Assembly (NCBI GenBank): GCA_003499525.1
Contig: DNTB01000051.1
Coordinates: 1-34,982 of the forward strand
DNA from: Flavobacteriales bacterium
GTDB lineage: Bacteria > Bacteroidota > Bacteroidia > Flavobacteriales_G > Salibacteraceae
Direction of reading: 5' to 3'
DNA: 34,982 nt
In this document: in pieces, positions 1-6,480 of the stretch
Layout of the letters: each line of letters begins with the position of its first letter
How positions within the stretch are numbered: the stretch's first letter is position 1
The notes under the pieces: generated by a model
Database searches by the model: none
Told to the model about the DNA's origin: nothing
Seen by the model: the letters and a program-made list of their open reading frames with translations, nothing else
Translations under genes and position numbers: made by a program

Positions 1-42
1 CATGCTACATTGAGCATTGAAGCAAAAAATCAGATGTCATAA
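1..42 (+). CDS. C-terminal end of a probable DksA/TraR-family zinc-finger protein (partial)
   Basis: The window opens inside a reading frame of 13 codons and a TAA stop. The encoded tail, HATLSIEAKNQMS, resembles the C-terminus of Bacteroidota DksA/TraR zinc-finger transcription factors, which end in a similar HATLSIEAK stretch. A DksA-like gene directly upstream of lspA is a common arrangement in this phylum, which supports the call. The zinc-finger cysteines would lie outside the window. The identification rests on 13 residues and remembered family similarity only. Confidence 0.55.
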   Translation, partial: HATLSIEAKNQMS

Positions 43-69
43 GACCAACTGAGCCCTCCGCTCTTTCCT

Positions 70-666
70 ATGCGACGTTCTCATTTGGCCCTTGTCATTG
101 TTCTGGTGCTTTTATTGCTCGATCAAAGCAGTAAGATTTGGATCAAAACGCATATGTATCTTGGCCAGGAGTATCAAATTGCAGACTGGTTTGTCATTCA
201 CTTTACTGAGAATGCTGGAATGGCATTCGGAATGAAATTCGGCGGAGATACGGGTAAGTTGCTGTTGAGTCTGTTCCGAATTGGGGCAGTCATCCTCATC
301 GGGTTTTATATTAGGAATCTCGTCAGGCAAAAAGCCCACAATGGTTTTATAGCAGCCATGTCCCTAATTTTTGCCGGGGCAATGGGCAACATTATCGATT
401 CTGTTTTTTATGGTGAGATATTTACATCCTCCTCTGCTCAGGTGGCTCAATTTGTAGGGCCTGGAAAAGGATATGGCTCCTGGCTACACGGCCATGTTGT
501 AGATATGCTCTACTTTCCTTTGGTTGAGGGAATAATGCCGGATTGGGTGCCCTATTGGGGTGGAGACTATTTCATCTTTTTCAGGCCGGTATTTAATATT
601 GCCGATTCCGCCATTACTGTGGGAGTTTCCATGATCATACTTTTTCAGAAAAGGTATTTCAAATAG
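70..666 (+). CDS. lspA: Lipoprotein signal peptidase (signal peptidase II)
   Basis: Inner-membrane aspartyl protease that removes the signal peptide from diacylglyceryl-modified prolipoproteins, acting after Lgt (encoded at 16972 here). The 198-aa protein has a first membrane helix at about residues 5-20 followed by the DQSSK motif, a NAGMAF motif at 48-53, GNIIDS with D110, VVDMLYFP with D145, and the FNIADS motif with D179 near the C-terminus. The NIADS aspartate and an upstream aspartate form the family's catalytic dyad. It is longer than the roughly 160 aa of E. coli because of a hydrophilic insert at about 113-168, as is usual in Bacteroidota. It lies 27 bp after the probable DksA/TraR gene. 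Confidence 0.95.
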   Translation: MRRSHLALVIVLVLLLLDQSSKIWIKTHMYLGQEYQIADWFVIHFTENAGMAFGMKFGGDTGKLLLSLFRIGAVILIGFYIRNLVRQKAHNGFIAAMSLIFAGAMGNIIDSVFYGEIFTSSSAQVAQFVGPGKGYGSWLHGHVVDMLYFPLVEGIMPDWVPYWGGDYFIFFRPVFNIADSAITVGVSMIILFQKRYFK

Positions 667-672
667 CTGGCA

Positions 673-826
673 ATGAACCTGAACCAGGTTACTATTCCCG
701 TTCTGGATGTTCCGGAATCTATCGCATTTTACAAGACATTCGGTCTAAAACTAAATGTGCACACCCATGATCGTAACGCCCGTTTCCTGAGTCCACAGGG
801 AGATGTCACTTTGTCACTGCATCGTG
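673..826 (+). pseudogene. 5' part of an interrupted glyoxalase/VOC-family gene
   Basis: The ATG at 673 begins a typical vicinal-oxygen-chelate half-domain (NQVTIPVLDVPESIAFYKT, then ARFLSPQGDVTLSLHRV). After HRV the frame runs 10 codons into foreign sequence and stops at 861. The rest of the domain resumes at 2071. Joining 826 to 2071 restores codon GTT and continues DKMPQGESFIIYFE in frame, giving about 121 codons, the usual size of a single-domain VOC protein. The gene is therefore split by the insert at 827-2070. It starts 6 bp after lspA. The ancestral substrate is unknown; VOC proteins include glyoxalases, dioxygenases and antibiotic-binding proteins. Confidence 0.85.
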
Positions 827-887
827 TTGGGGACAATCTAAAAGAACTGCTGTGGGCCTAGAAAGAATATTTCTTGTAAAATGTTGA

Positions 888-895
888 TATATTTG
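888..895 (+). promoter_or_regulatory. Bacteroidota-type -7 element TATATTTG in front of the cassette genes
   Basis: TATATTTG matches the Bacteroidota -7 consensus TAnnTTTG exactly and ends 4 bp before the ATG at 900. I see no clear TTTG -33 box at the usual 19-21 bp spacing. With the usual distance to the start of transcription, the message would begin at or next to the ATG, making it nearly leaderless. The element lies inside the inserted segment. Confidence 0.45.
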
Positions 896-899
896 CCAC

Positions 900-1097
900 A
901 TGAGCAAAGCGAAAAAATCACCGAAAAAGACTGATAAGCAGTTCATTAAAGAGTACAATGAACTGATGTCAACCCCTTCTTTCAACACTGATTTAACTCG
1001 TCAATGGTCAGAAAGTGGTGATCAAATACAGAAGTTTACCATGTATGAGAACTATACCCCTGTCAAGACTTCCAGTGGATCCGGCACAATAGTCTAG
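900..1097 (+). CDS. Small cassette-encoded protein of unknown function
   Basis: The 65-aa product is not recognised. It has a lysine-rich N-terminus (MSKAKKSPKKTDK), a polar middle and a serine/glycine-rich tail ending TSSGSGTIV, with no signal peptide or membrane segment. Its stop is 5 bp before the start of the protease gene, so the two are probably cotranscribed and translationally coupled. A TATATTTG promoter element lies 4 bp upstream of its ATG. Position before a ClpP-fold protease suggests a partner, adaptor, substrate or inhibitor, but that is inference from context only. The coding call rests on the promoter, the spacing and the uninterrupted frame. Confidence 0.6.
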   Translation: MSKAKKSPKKTDKQFIKEYNELMSTPSFNTDLTRQWSESGDQIQKFTMYENYTPVKTSSGSGTIV

Positions 1098-1102
1098 ATC
1101 TT

Positions 1103-2005
1103 ATGCCAAATTGGAGCGAGGTATTAAAGGAAATTCAGGATACGCATGCCGCAAACCCTAATGAGAACGCGATAGATAAGGTTCGAAGAAAGTACCTAAA
1201 GCTAGTCTCAGACCTCACTCAGCGAAATGTCATAGCTTATTATTCAGGCTGGCTTCAAAAACCGAAGTCCCCCGATACGGCTGTCAACGATAAGGACAAG
1301 TCAGGTTTCATGCTGACAATTCATAGAATGGATAAGTCCAAGGGACTAGACCTAATCCTTCATACTCCTGGAGGGGACCTTGCAGCGACAGAGTCAGTTG
1401 TCGACTACCTATATTCCATGTTCGGCCATGATATTCGAGTAATCGTTCCACAAATATCAATGTCTGCAGGTACTATGATCGCTCTCTCTTCAAAGGAGAT
1501 AATTATGGGTAAGCATTCGAACCTTGGGCCCATAGACCCTCAAATGGGGGGACTTGCATGTCAAGCCGTACTTAATGAGTTCGAGGACGCGAAAAAGGAC
1601 ATTAAAAATAATCCACAGGCGGCTCCCCTTTGGCAAGCCATCATAGGTAAATACCATCCCACCTTCTTAGGGGCCTGCAGGCAAGCAATCGATTGGTCTG
1701 AAAGCATGGTCGAAGACTGGCTAAAGCAGAATATGTGTTCAAATGACGCCTCTAAGGTTAAACCGATCCTAAAGATGTTTTCTGATCACAAACATCAAAA
1801 ATCGCATTCCCGCCATATTTCAAAAAAACAATGTGAGGATGTCGGTCTAAAAATTGCGTCCCTCGAAGATGATCAAGACTTGCAAGATGCAGTTCTCACT
1901 ACGCATCATGCTTTTATGCATACTTTTTCTCATACAGCCGCTGTAAAAGTCATTGAGAATCAAACCGGGGTTGCATACATAGAGCAATCAGTTCCCAAAG
2001 CCTAA
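1103..2005 (+). CDS. SDH-family ClpP-fold serine proteinase (serine dehydrogenase proteinase-like)
   Basis: The 300-aa protein matches the SDH_sah / SppA-like branch of the Clp-protease fold. Residues 81-91 (GLDLILHTPGG) form the strand and glycine turn of the oxyanion region. MSAGT at 120-124 carries the expected nucleophile S121. LGPIDPQ at 141-147 carries D145. SHSRHI at 234-239, followed by CEDVGLKI, gives conserved-looking histidines H235 and H238. Family members are soluble or membrane-linked serine proteases. This one has no evident signal peptide or transmembrane helix, so a cytoplasmic location is likely. It follows the small ORF by 5 bp and is the last gene of the insert, with an attC-like hairpin 7 bp after its stop. 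Its substrate and role are unknown; a defence or stress role would be speculation. Confidence 0.8.
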   Translation: MPNWSEVLKEIQDTHAANPNENAIDKVRRKYLKLVSDLTQRNVIAYYSGWLQKPKSPDTAVNDKDKSGFMLTIHRMDKSKGLDLILHTPGGDLAATESVVDYLYSMFGHDIRVIVPQISMSAGTMIALSSKEIIMGKHSNLGPIDPQMGGLACQAVLNEFEDAKKDIKNNPQAAPLWQAIIGKYHPTFLGACRQAIDWSESMVEDWLKQNMCSNDASKVKPILKMFSDHKHQKSHSRHISKKQCEDVGLKIASLEDDQDLQDAVLTTHHAFMHTFSHTAAVKVIENQTGVAYIEQSVPKA

Positions 2006-2012
2006 TAAAGAA

Positions 2013-2070
2013 TGTCCCCTACAAAAGCTATAATTCATATCGCTCTGCGCCACGCTTCATAACCAATCCG
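2013..2070 (+). repeat. attC-like imperfect inverted repeat at the right end of the insert
   Basis: TGTCCCCTAC (2013-2022) pairs with G2070 joined to TTGGGGACA (827-835, the left end of the insert) with 9 of 10 matches, as the R'' and R' arms of an attC would after cassette circularisation. Inside, GCTATAA (2027-2033) pairs with TTCATAAC (2056-2063) with one mismatch and one bulged base, and CGC-TCT-GCG (2041-2049) forms a terminal hairpin. Total length with the left part is about 67 bp, inside the usual attC range. Departures from the canonical site are TAC instead of AAC in R'', GTTGGGG instead of GTTRRRY in R', and a bulge on the right rather than the left arm. Confidence 0.5.
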
Positions 2071-2282
2071 TTGACAAAATGCCACAGGGAGAAAGTTTTA
2101 TTATCTATTTCGAAACAAAAAATCTGGATGAAGAGGTCAGCCGTTTGCAGGGACTTGGGATTCCATTTCTGCACGAGCCAATAGATCAAAACTGATTATG
2201 GCGTGAAGCAAGATTAATGGATCCCAGCGGCAATCCAATCATCCTCTACTTTGCGGGAAAGAATAGAAAAAACCCACCCTGA
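2071..2282 (+). pseudogene. 3' part of the interrupted glyoxalase/VOC-family gene
   Basis: In the frame set by joining 826 to 2071 this encodes DKMPQGESFIIYFETK, a LDEEVSRLQGLGIPF segment, HEPIDQN, a stop codon TGA at 2193-2195, then LWREARLMDPSGNPIILYF and a natural stop at 2280-2282. The segment is the second half of a VOC fold, with the typical DPSGNPIILYF C-terminal strand. The TGA stands where related proteins usually have tryptophan (QNWLWREA), so one TGG-to-TGA change has added a nonsense mutation. With no start codon or promoter of its own it is decaying after the insertion. Confidence 0.85.
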
Positions 2283-2296
2283 AAACATAAAGAATC

Positions 2297-3097
2297 ATGA
2301 GCGAGAAAGAGTATCTACAGCACAACAGAGATTCCTGGAACAAGAGGCTACAATCTCACCTGGAATCAGATTTTTATGATATGAAAGGATTTCTCAATGG
2401 GGCCAATTCTTTGAGGCATATTGAACTCGAACTATTGGGAGATATTGCGGGAAAATCAGTATTGCATCTGCAATGTCATTTTGGGCAGGACACCCTCTCG
2501 ATGAGTCGAATGGGAGCCAAAACAACGGGTGTTGACTTATCCGATTTGGCAATAAAAAAAGCTAAAGAACTCAATGATACCCTAAGTTTAGATGCAGAAT
2601 TTATATGCTCCGATATATATGAGCTCGACCGGCATCTCGATAGTCAGTTTGATATCGTTTTTAGTTCTTACGGCACTATTGGCTGGCTTCCGGATCTCAA
2701 GCGGTGGGCGAAAATCTTAAATCGCTTTCTCAAACCGGGGGGCAAATTTGTTTTTGTGGAGTTTCACCCTGTAGTTTGGATGTTTGACAACGATTTCAAG
2801 GCTATTGCTTACAGCTACTTCAACGAAGAAGAGATTATTGAGACATACACCGGCACGTACGCCGACCAGAATGCGGATTTTCAGACCACCACAATTTCAT
2901 GGAATCATCCACTTGATGAGGTTTTGGGAAATCTGCTCCAAGCAGGGCTTCATATCGTACAGTTCAAGGAATATCCATATTCTCCCTACAATTGCTTTAG
3001 AGGAATGCAAAAAATTGATAATGAAAAGTTTACTATCAAGTCGCTGGCTAAACAAATTCCAATGACCTATTCACTGACTGCAATCAAAAATCTCTAA
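2297..3097 (+). CDS. Class I SAM-dependent methyltransferase
   Basis: The 266-aa protein has a Rossmann-type SAM-binding core. Motif I is VLHLQCHFGQD at about 55-65, the acidic residue ending strand 2 is D80 in TTGVDLSD, then a CSDIYEL motif and the post-strand-4 segment FDIVFSSYGTIGWL. This N-terminal layout (HNRDSWNKR, then LHLQCHFGQDTLS) resembles a family of small-molecule methyltransferases common in Bacteroidota. The acceptor cannot be inferred. It starts 14 bp after the decayed VOC 3' end and lies on the same strand. The following 241 bp (3098-3338) hold no gene and only a likely asnA upstream region. Confidence 0.85.
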   Translation: MSEKEYLQHNRDSWNKRLQSHLESDFYDMKGFLNGANSLRHIELELLGDIAGKSVLHLQCHFGQDTLSMSRMGAKTTGVDLSDLAIKKAKELNDTLSLDAEFICSDIYELDRHLDSQFDIVFSSYGTIGWLPDLKRWAKILNRFLKPGGKFVFVEFHPVVWMFDNDFKAIAYSYFNEEEIIETYTGTYADQNADFQTTTISWNHPLDEVLGNLLQAGLHIVQFKEYPYSPYNCFRGMQKIDNEKFTIKSLAKQIPMTYSLTAIKNL

Positions 3098-3338
3098 AAC
3101 AAGTTCATAAACCGCTACACAGGGGAACTCCCAATTCCTCTTCAAATCCATTAACAGGTATTGTGGAAAAGTTGGGGCATATGGCCTTTTTATCCGCACT
3201 AAAACTCTTTTCTGATCGCTCAATATTTCCTATCTTCCACGGGATACAATTTTTTGGGGGAATCTATTAACTTATTGTTTTTCAGGGTTTAGCAGAACCG
3301 CTATTTCGTAATCAATGGTTAATTCACTATAAAAACGA

Positions 3339-4472
3339 ATGCGTATGTACGATAAAAAGCAAGATTTAGCAGGACCTGGAATTAGCACTTATGAAGAAGT
3401 AAGTAAAATCTTACCAAACAATTATCAGGCTCCTTTAACTCCATTGAAGCGCATGGAGGCCCTTTACATGATCAAAGAGTACATTGAAAAGGGCATGGCA
3501 GAAGCTTTAAATCTCCAAATGGTTCAGGTACCCCTCATTGTGAGTAAAAATAGCGGGGTAAATGATTATCTAGATCGCGATGGATCCAGAACTCCAGTAG
3601 ATTTTCCAGCTGGTCTGGGCTTGCCAAAAAGAATAGAGGCACAAGTGGTGCAGGCAGCCACCAAATGGAAAAGAATGGCCCTTGCCCAATTCGGATGTGA
3701 TATCGGGCAGGGAATTAATACCGATATGCGTGCGGTAAGAAAGGATTACTTCTTAGACCATGACCATTCCTCGTATGTAGATCAATGGGATTGGGAAAAA
3801 AGAATTACCTCAGAAGATCGAAACCTCGATTACCTTAAAGATACGGTAAAGAGAATCTGGAAAGTGATTTATGGAGCAGGCCAATTGGTCAAAGAAAAAT
3901 TTCCCGAACTTAATGATCCTAAATACCCTGACTTCCCAGAAGAACTCAAGTTTTTTCATGCTGAAGAAATTCTGGAAATGTATCCCGACCTTCCTCGAAA
4001 ACAACGTGAAACAAAACTCATACAACAATATCCTGCAGTATTCATCATTGGAATTGGATGGGTTCTTAAAGATGGTTATCCTCATGAAATGAGGGCTGCT
4101 GATTATGACGATTGGGTGACCCCAACTGTCGAAAAAAACGAGCAGCTTATGCATGGACTCAACGGTGATATTTTGGTGTGGAATCCCGTTACAAAAAGAC
4201 GTCATGAGCTAACTTCAATGGGAGTTCGTGTAACCAAAGAGACGCTTGTTGAACAACTCAAAATAACAGGTCAGGAAGACTTCCTTGAAATGCCTTATCA
4301 TCAGGCCATATTGAATGATGAAATACCGCTCAGCATTGGCGGAGGCATAGGCCAGGCAAGAACCTACATGTATTTGTTAAGGACTGCCCATTTAGGTGAG
4401 GTAACCGTAACTATATGGCCGGATCAACTAAAAAAGATTTGTGCCGAAAAGAACATACATGTACTAGAGTAG
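3339..4472 (+). CDS. asnA: Aspartate-ammonia ligase (asparagine synthetase A)
   Basis: Makes asparagine from aspartate, ammonia and ATP, by a class II aminoacyl-tRNA-synthetase-like fold. Diagnostic segments are VQVPLIVSKNSGVNDYL near residues 60-80, the RIEAQVVQAATKWKRMAL helix, DQWDWEKRI, and the C-terminal GGGIGQARTYMYLL with HLGEVTVTIWP, matching the family's ATP-binding motif 3. At 377 aa it exceeds the roughly 330-345 aa usual for AsnA; extra length falls at about residues 185-245 (PELNDPKYPDFPEE onward). ATG codons at 3339 and 3345 are both possible starts. A strong terminator follows at 4501. Confidence 0.93.
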   Translation: MRMYDKKQDLAGPGISTYEEVSKILPNNYQAPLTPLKRMEALYMIKEYIEKGMAEALNLQMVQVPLIVSKNSGVNDYLDRDGSRTPVDFPAGLGLPKRIEAQVVQAATKWKRMALAQFGCDIGQGINTDMRAVRKDYFLDHDHSSYVDQWDWEKRITSEDRNLDYLKDTVKRIWKVIYGAGQLVKEKFPELNDPKYPDFPEELKFFHAEEILEMYPDLPRKQRETKLIQQYPAVFIIGIGWVLKDGYPHEMRAADYDDWVTPTVEKNEQLMHGLNGDILVWNPVTKRRHELTSMGVRVTKETLVEQLKITGQEDFLEMPYHQAILNDEIPLSIGGGIGQARTYMYLLRTAHLGEVTVTIWPDQLKKICAEKNIHVLE

Positions 4473-4500
4473 TATACCCCCTCAATTTCAATAACCCGTT

Positions 4501-4538
4501 GAGCCTGATGTTCTTCAATCATCAGGCTCTTCTTTTTT
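4501..4538 (+). terminator. Rho-independent terminator after asnA
   Basis: GAGCCTGATG (4501-4510) and CATCAGGCTC (4520-4529) form a perfect 10-bp stem with a 9-base loop, followed by TTCTTTTTT. It begins 28 bp after the asnA stop codon. Confidence 0.92.
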
Positions 4539-4687
4539 CATGCCGTCTGTTAACATTAAGTAGAAAATCACTTAAAGTAGATCACCTTGTAAGGTAGACT
4601 TATCGTAAACATTGTTTAATTCTTTCATCACCTTATTGAGAAGGCCAAAACGGACTTTTGTTTTCACAATAAAAAATCAATTCCGTT

Positions 4688-4912
4688 ATGCGAAAACTTC
4701 TACTCTTTGCTCTTGCAATGCCAGGTGTGCCAGTCAATCAAGCGTAGAATTCAATCAATGTTCAAATCAACTCAAGTTCTGACGATGCAAAACAGGAAGC
4801 TGCTGCGGGCACGATGTAACTCAATAGCTCCGATATTGAATTTTCAGCTCTCTACTTCATTACCCATATTGACTTCCGCGCAAGCAGCCCTTCAATCTTG
4901 ATTATAAAATAA
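4688..4912 (+). pseudogene. Decayed remnant of a secreted (probably T9SS-type) protein
   Basis: The ATG at 4688 opens a good signal-peptide start (MRKLLLFALAM), but that frame ends at 4747. In another frame from 4754 the translation reads INVQINSSSDDAKQEAAAGTM, a TAA stop, then LNSSDIEFSALYFITHIDF and a stop at 4910. The pattern SSSDDAxxxxxxGTMxLNSSDIE resembles a repeated N-terminal domain of large Bacteroidota secreted proteins. A signal peptide, a frameshift, an in-frame stop and a truncated domain together suggest a degraded gene. The rest of the 4539-4956 gap holds nothing else I recognise. The family assignment is from memory and tentative. Confidence 0.4.
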
Positions 4913-4956
4913 AACCCCATAGGAATATTCATATGCGGTTTTTTATTCTTTGCACC

Positions 4957-5964
4957 ATGAAGCCGCTCGTGAGCATAATAATGGCAGCCAAGAATACCGA
5001 ACCCTTTATTAGCAGTTGTTTGGATTCTATTCAGGCTCAGACCTACACAAATTGGGAGCTTATTGCGGTGAACGATCATTCAACAGACCGTACTGCGGAC
5101 ATATTGAAGGAATACGCAAAAAAAGATTCGAGAATAAAGATTATAAACAGCAAACGAGAAAAGCTGATTCCTGCATTGAAAGAGGGAGTTCCTCATTGCA
5201 CTGGAGAATTATTGAACCGGATGGATTCTGACGACAGAATGCCGAAATATAAATTAGAAGTTCTTGTAAATGAATGGATGAAATACGGTAAAGGACATGT
5301 CATTGCGGGGGGTACAAAGCACTTTGTAGAAAGCGGGGAGGTAGGAGGTGGATTCCTGAGATACGACGCCTGGCTTAATGAGGTAGCTAAAAATGGAAGA
5401 CACTATGAAGAGATCTACCGAGAATGTGTTATTCCCTCACACTGCTGGATCATACATAAAGACGATTTCGATAGGGTGAAAGGGTTTCAACCTGAAGTTT
5501 ATCCTGAAGATTATGACCTCTGTTTTCGGTTTTATAAAAACAATCTCAAAATCATCGGTATTGATCGTGTTCTTCATTATTGGCGCGATCATTCCATTCG
5601 AATTTCCAGAACCTGGGATGAATACAAGGATAACCGGTATTTTGAAATGAAGCTTCGATATTTTTTTGAGCTCGATCGAGACCATCGACGTCCATTAGTA
5701 CTATGGGGAGCAGGTAGGAATGGAAAAGATTTTGCCCTTCAACTATCTGATTATGAGGGAGATGTGATTTGGATCACCGATAATCCCAAGAAAGTAGGTA
5801 AGGATATCTATGGCATTCGTTTGCATTCCTCTGATCATATCTCCCAGCTCATCAACCCCCAGATAATTGTAGTGGTCGCCTCACCTTCGGATCAGGTTCA
5901 AATACGAAATAAACTGGATTGTATGGGGAAAAAACCCATCACTGACTATTGGTTTTTCAATTAA
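4957..5964 (+). CDS. Family 2 glycosyltransferase with an extra C-terminal nucleotide-binding-like domain
   Basis: The GT-A domain starts with MKPLVSIIMAAKN, has VNDHS at 38-42, and carries the metal/nucleotide motif MDSDD at 89-93 (D90, D92, D93). A PEDYDLCFRF segment in the acceptor region holds a likely catalytic acid. After about residue 245 the protein continues into a separate Rossmann-like domain beginning VLWGAGRNGKDFALQL (GAGRNGK at 251-257), with ITDNPKKVG and IIVVVASPS following, as in the C-terminal domains of some sugar-modifying enzymes. An in-frame ATG at 4933 with an AGGA 9 bp upstream would add eight residues; I chose 4957 because GT2 proteins normally begin at this point. 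Product and acceptor are unknown; there is no polysaccharide cluster around it. Confidence 0.85.
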   Translation: MKPLVSIIMAAKNTEPFISSCLDSIQAQTYTNWELIAVNDHSTDRTADILKEYAKKDSRIKIINSKREKLIPALKEGVPHCTGELLNRMDSDDRMPKYKLEVLVNEWMKYGKGHVIAGGTKHFVESGEVGGGFLRYDAWLNEVAKNGRHYEEIYRECVIPSHCWIIHKDDFDRVKGFQPEVYPEDYDLCFRFYKNNLKIIGIDRVLHYWRDHSIRISRTWDEYKDNRYFEMKLRYFFELDRDHRRPLVLWGAGRNGKDFALQLSDYEGDVIWITDNPKKVGKDIYGIRLHSSDHISQLINPQIIVVVASPSDQVQIRNKLDCMGKKPITDYWFFN

Positions 5965-6380
5965 ATACGAGGGAAGGCGCTCTCATACCTCTGTTTCACT
6001 TCCAGGACTTTTTGTACGAATTTTTTGTTCAGCGAATCGGGCTTCAGGAACTTGACAAAATTTCCCTGAGCATGAATACTCAGCTTATCCGTTTTGAATA
6101 TACTCAGGTGGTAAAATGGAATGGGCCAGGAATACGTTTCCAAGCCTTTGTTGAACAAAACAATAATGCCTTCTGGCCTGAGTTCAAGATTCCCTTTGGG
6201 AAGTTCATCACCCTCCGGCAACAAGCTGTTCAGGTTTTGAGATACCGAATGGATGACCATTCTGGCGGAGCCCACCCCTCCCATTCTGATTCTATCCATC
6301 AATGAGAAAGATTTGCCTACAATATCTTCAATCTCTCTGTTTACTTCCTTTTCCCTGTGTGTAGTTCTAAAAATGTCCAT
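5961..6380 (-). CDS. Conserved hypothetical protein
   Basis: The 139-aa protein is not recognised. It has no signal peptide or membrane helix. Notable segments are DRIRMGGVGSARMVIHSV, LPEGDELPKGNLELRPEGI, and a basic C-terminus ending KVLEVKQRYESAFPRI. The frame can be extended to a TTG at 6407, but the ATG at 6380 is preferred. It is convergent with the glycosyltransferase gene and their stop codons overlap by 4 bp, which supports both being real. Its stop is on the far side of a terminator from the TonB receptor gene, so it is probably transcribed separately. Confidence 0.7.
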   Translation of the reverse strand: MDIFRTTHREKEVNREIEDIVGKSFSLMDRIRMGGVGSARMVIHSVSQNLNSLLPEGDELPKGNLELRPEGIIVLFNKGLETYSWPIPFYHLSIFKTDKLSIHAQGNFVKFLKPDSLNKKFVQKVLEVKQRYESAFPRI

Positions 6381-6430
6381 TGCTTTTTCATCTACCTTGT
6401 TTAACAACCATCATGAAATAAGGTTTAAAC

Positions 6431-6459
6431 AAAAAAGACCCCAATAAAGGAGTCTTTTC
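6431..6459 (-). terminator. Rho-independent terminator downstream of the TonB-dependent receptor gene
   Basis: Read on the minus strand, AAAAGACtCC and GGgGTCTTTT pair around TTTATT, followed by more T residues. It lies 22 bp after the receptor's stop codon. The A-rich other side makes it potentially bidirectional. Confidence 0.75.
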
Positions 6460-6480
6460 TTAGTGTCTCGAATAATAGAA

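Larger units (their letters stand above)
827..2070 (+). mobile_element. Inserted gene cassette (putative integron-type) carrying a small ORF and an SDH-family protease
   Basis: This 1,244-bp segment separates the two halves of a VOC gene and its exact removal restores the frame. The boundary reads G|TTG on both sides (826-829 and 2070-2073), which fits site-specific recombination at a GTT triplet. It holds two same-strand genes, and the last stop codon lies only 7 bp before an attC-like inverted repeat. A TAnnTTTG promoter precedes the first gene. No integrase or transposase lies within it or elsewhere in the window, and no terminal inverted repeats sit at its extreme ends. An unrelated insertion leaving a 4-bp GTTG duplication is the main alternative. 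Confidence 0.65.

Noticed and set aside
827..2073. The insert as a transposon with GTTG target-site duplication and terminal inverted repeats
   Set aside because: A GTTG duplication is present, but the inverted-repeat partner of the left end lies about 50 bp inside the right end rather than at it, and no transposase is encoded. The attC-like reading explains the geometry better, though a 4-bp duplication cannot be ruled out.
3098..3338. Gene-free 241 bp between the methyltransferase and asnA
   Set aside because: I looked for a small RNA, riboswitch or clear TAnnTTTG promoter and found nothing I can support.
5949..6305. 118-aa plus-strand frame after the glycosyltransferase
   Set aside because: It lies opposite the hypothetical gene 5961-6380, which has a better start, a convergent stop overlap and a more protein-like composition.
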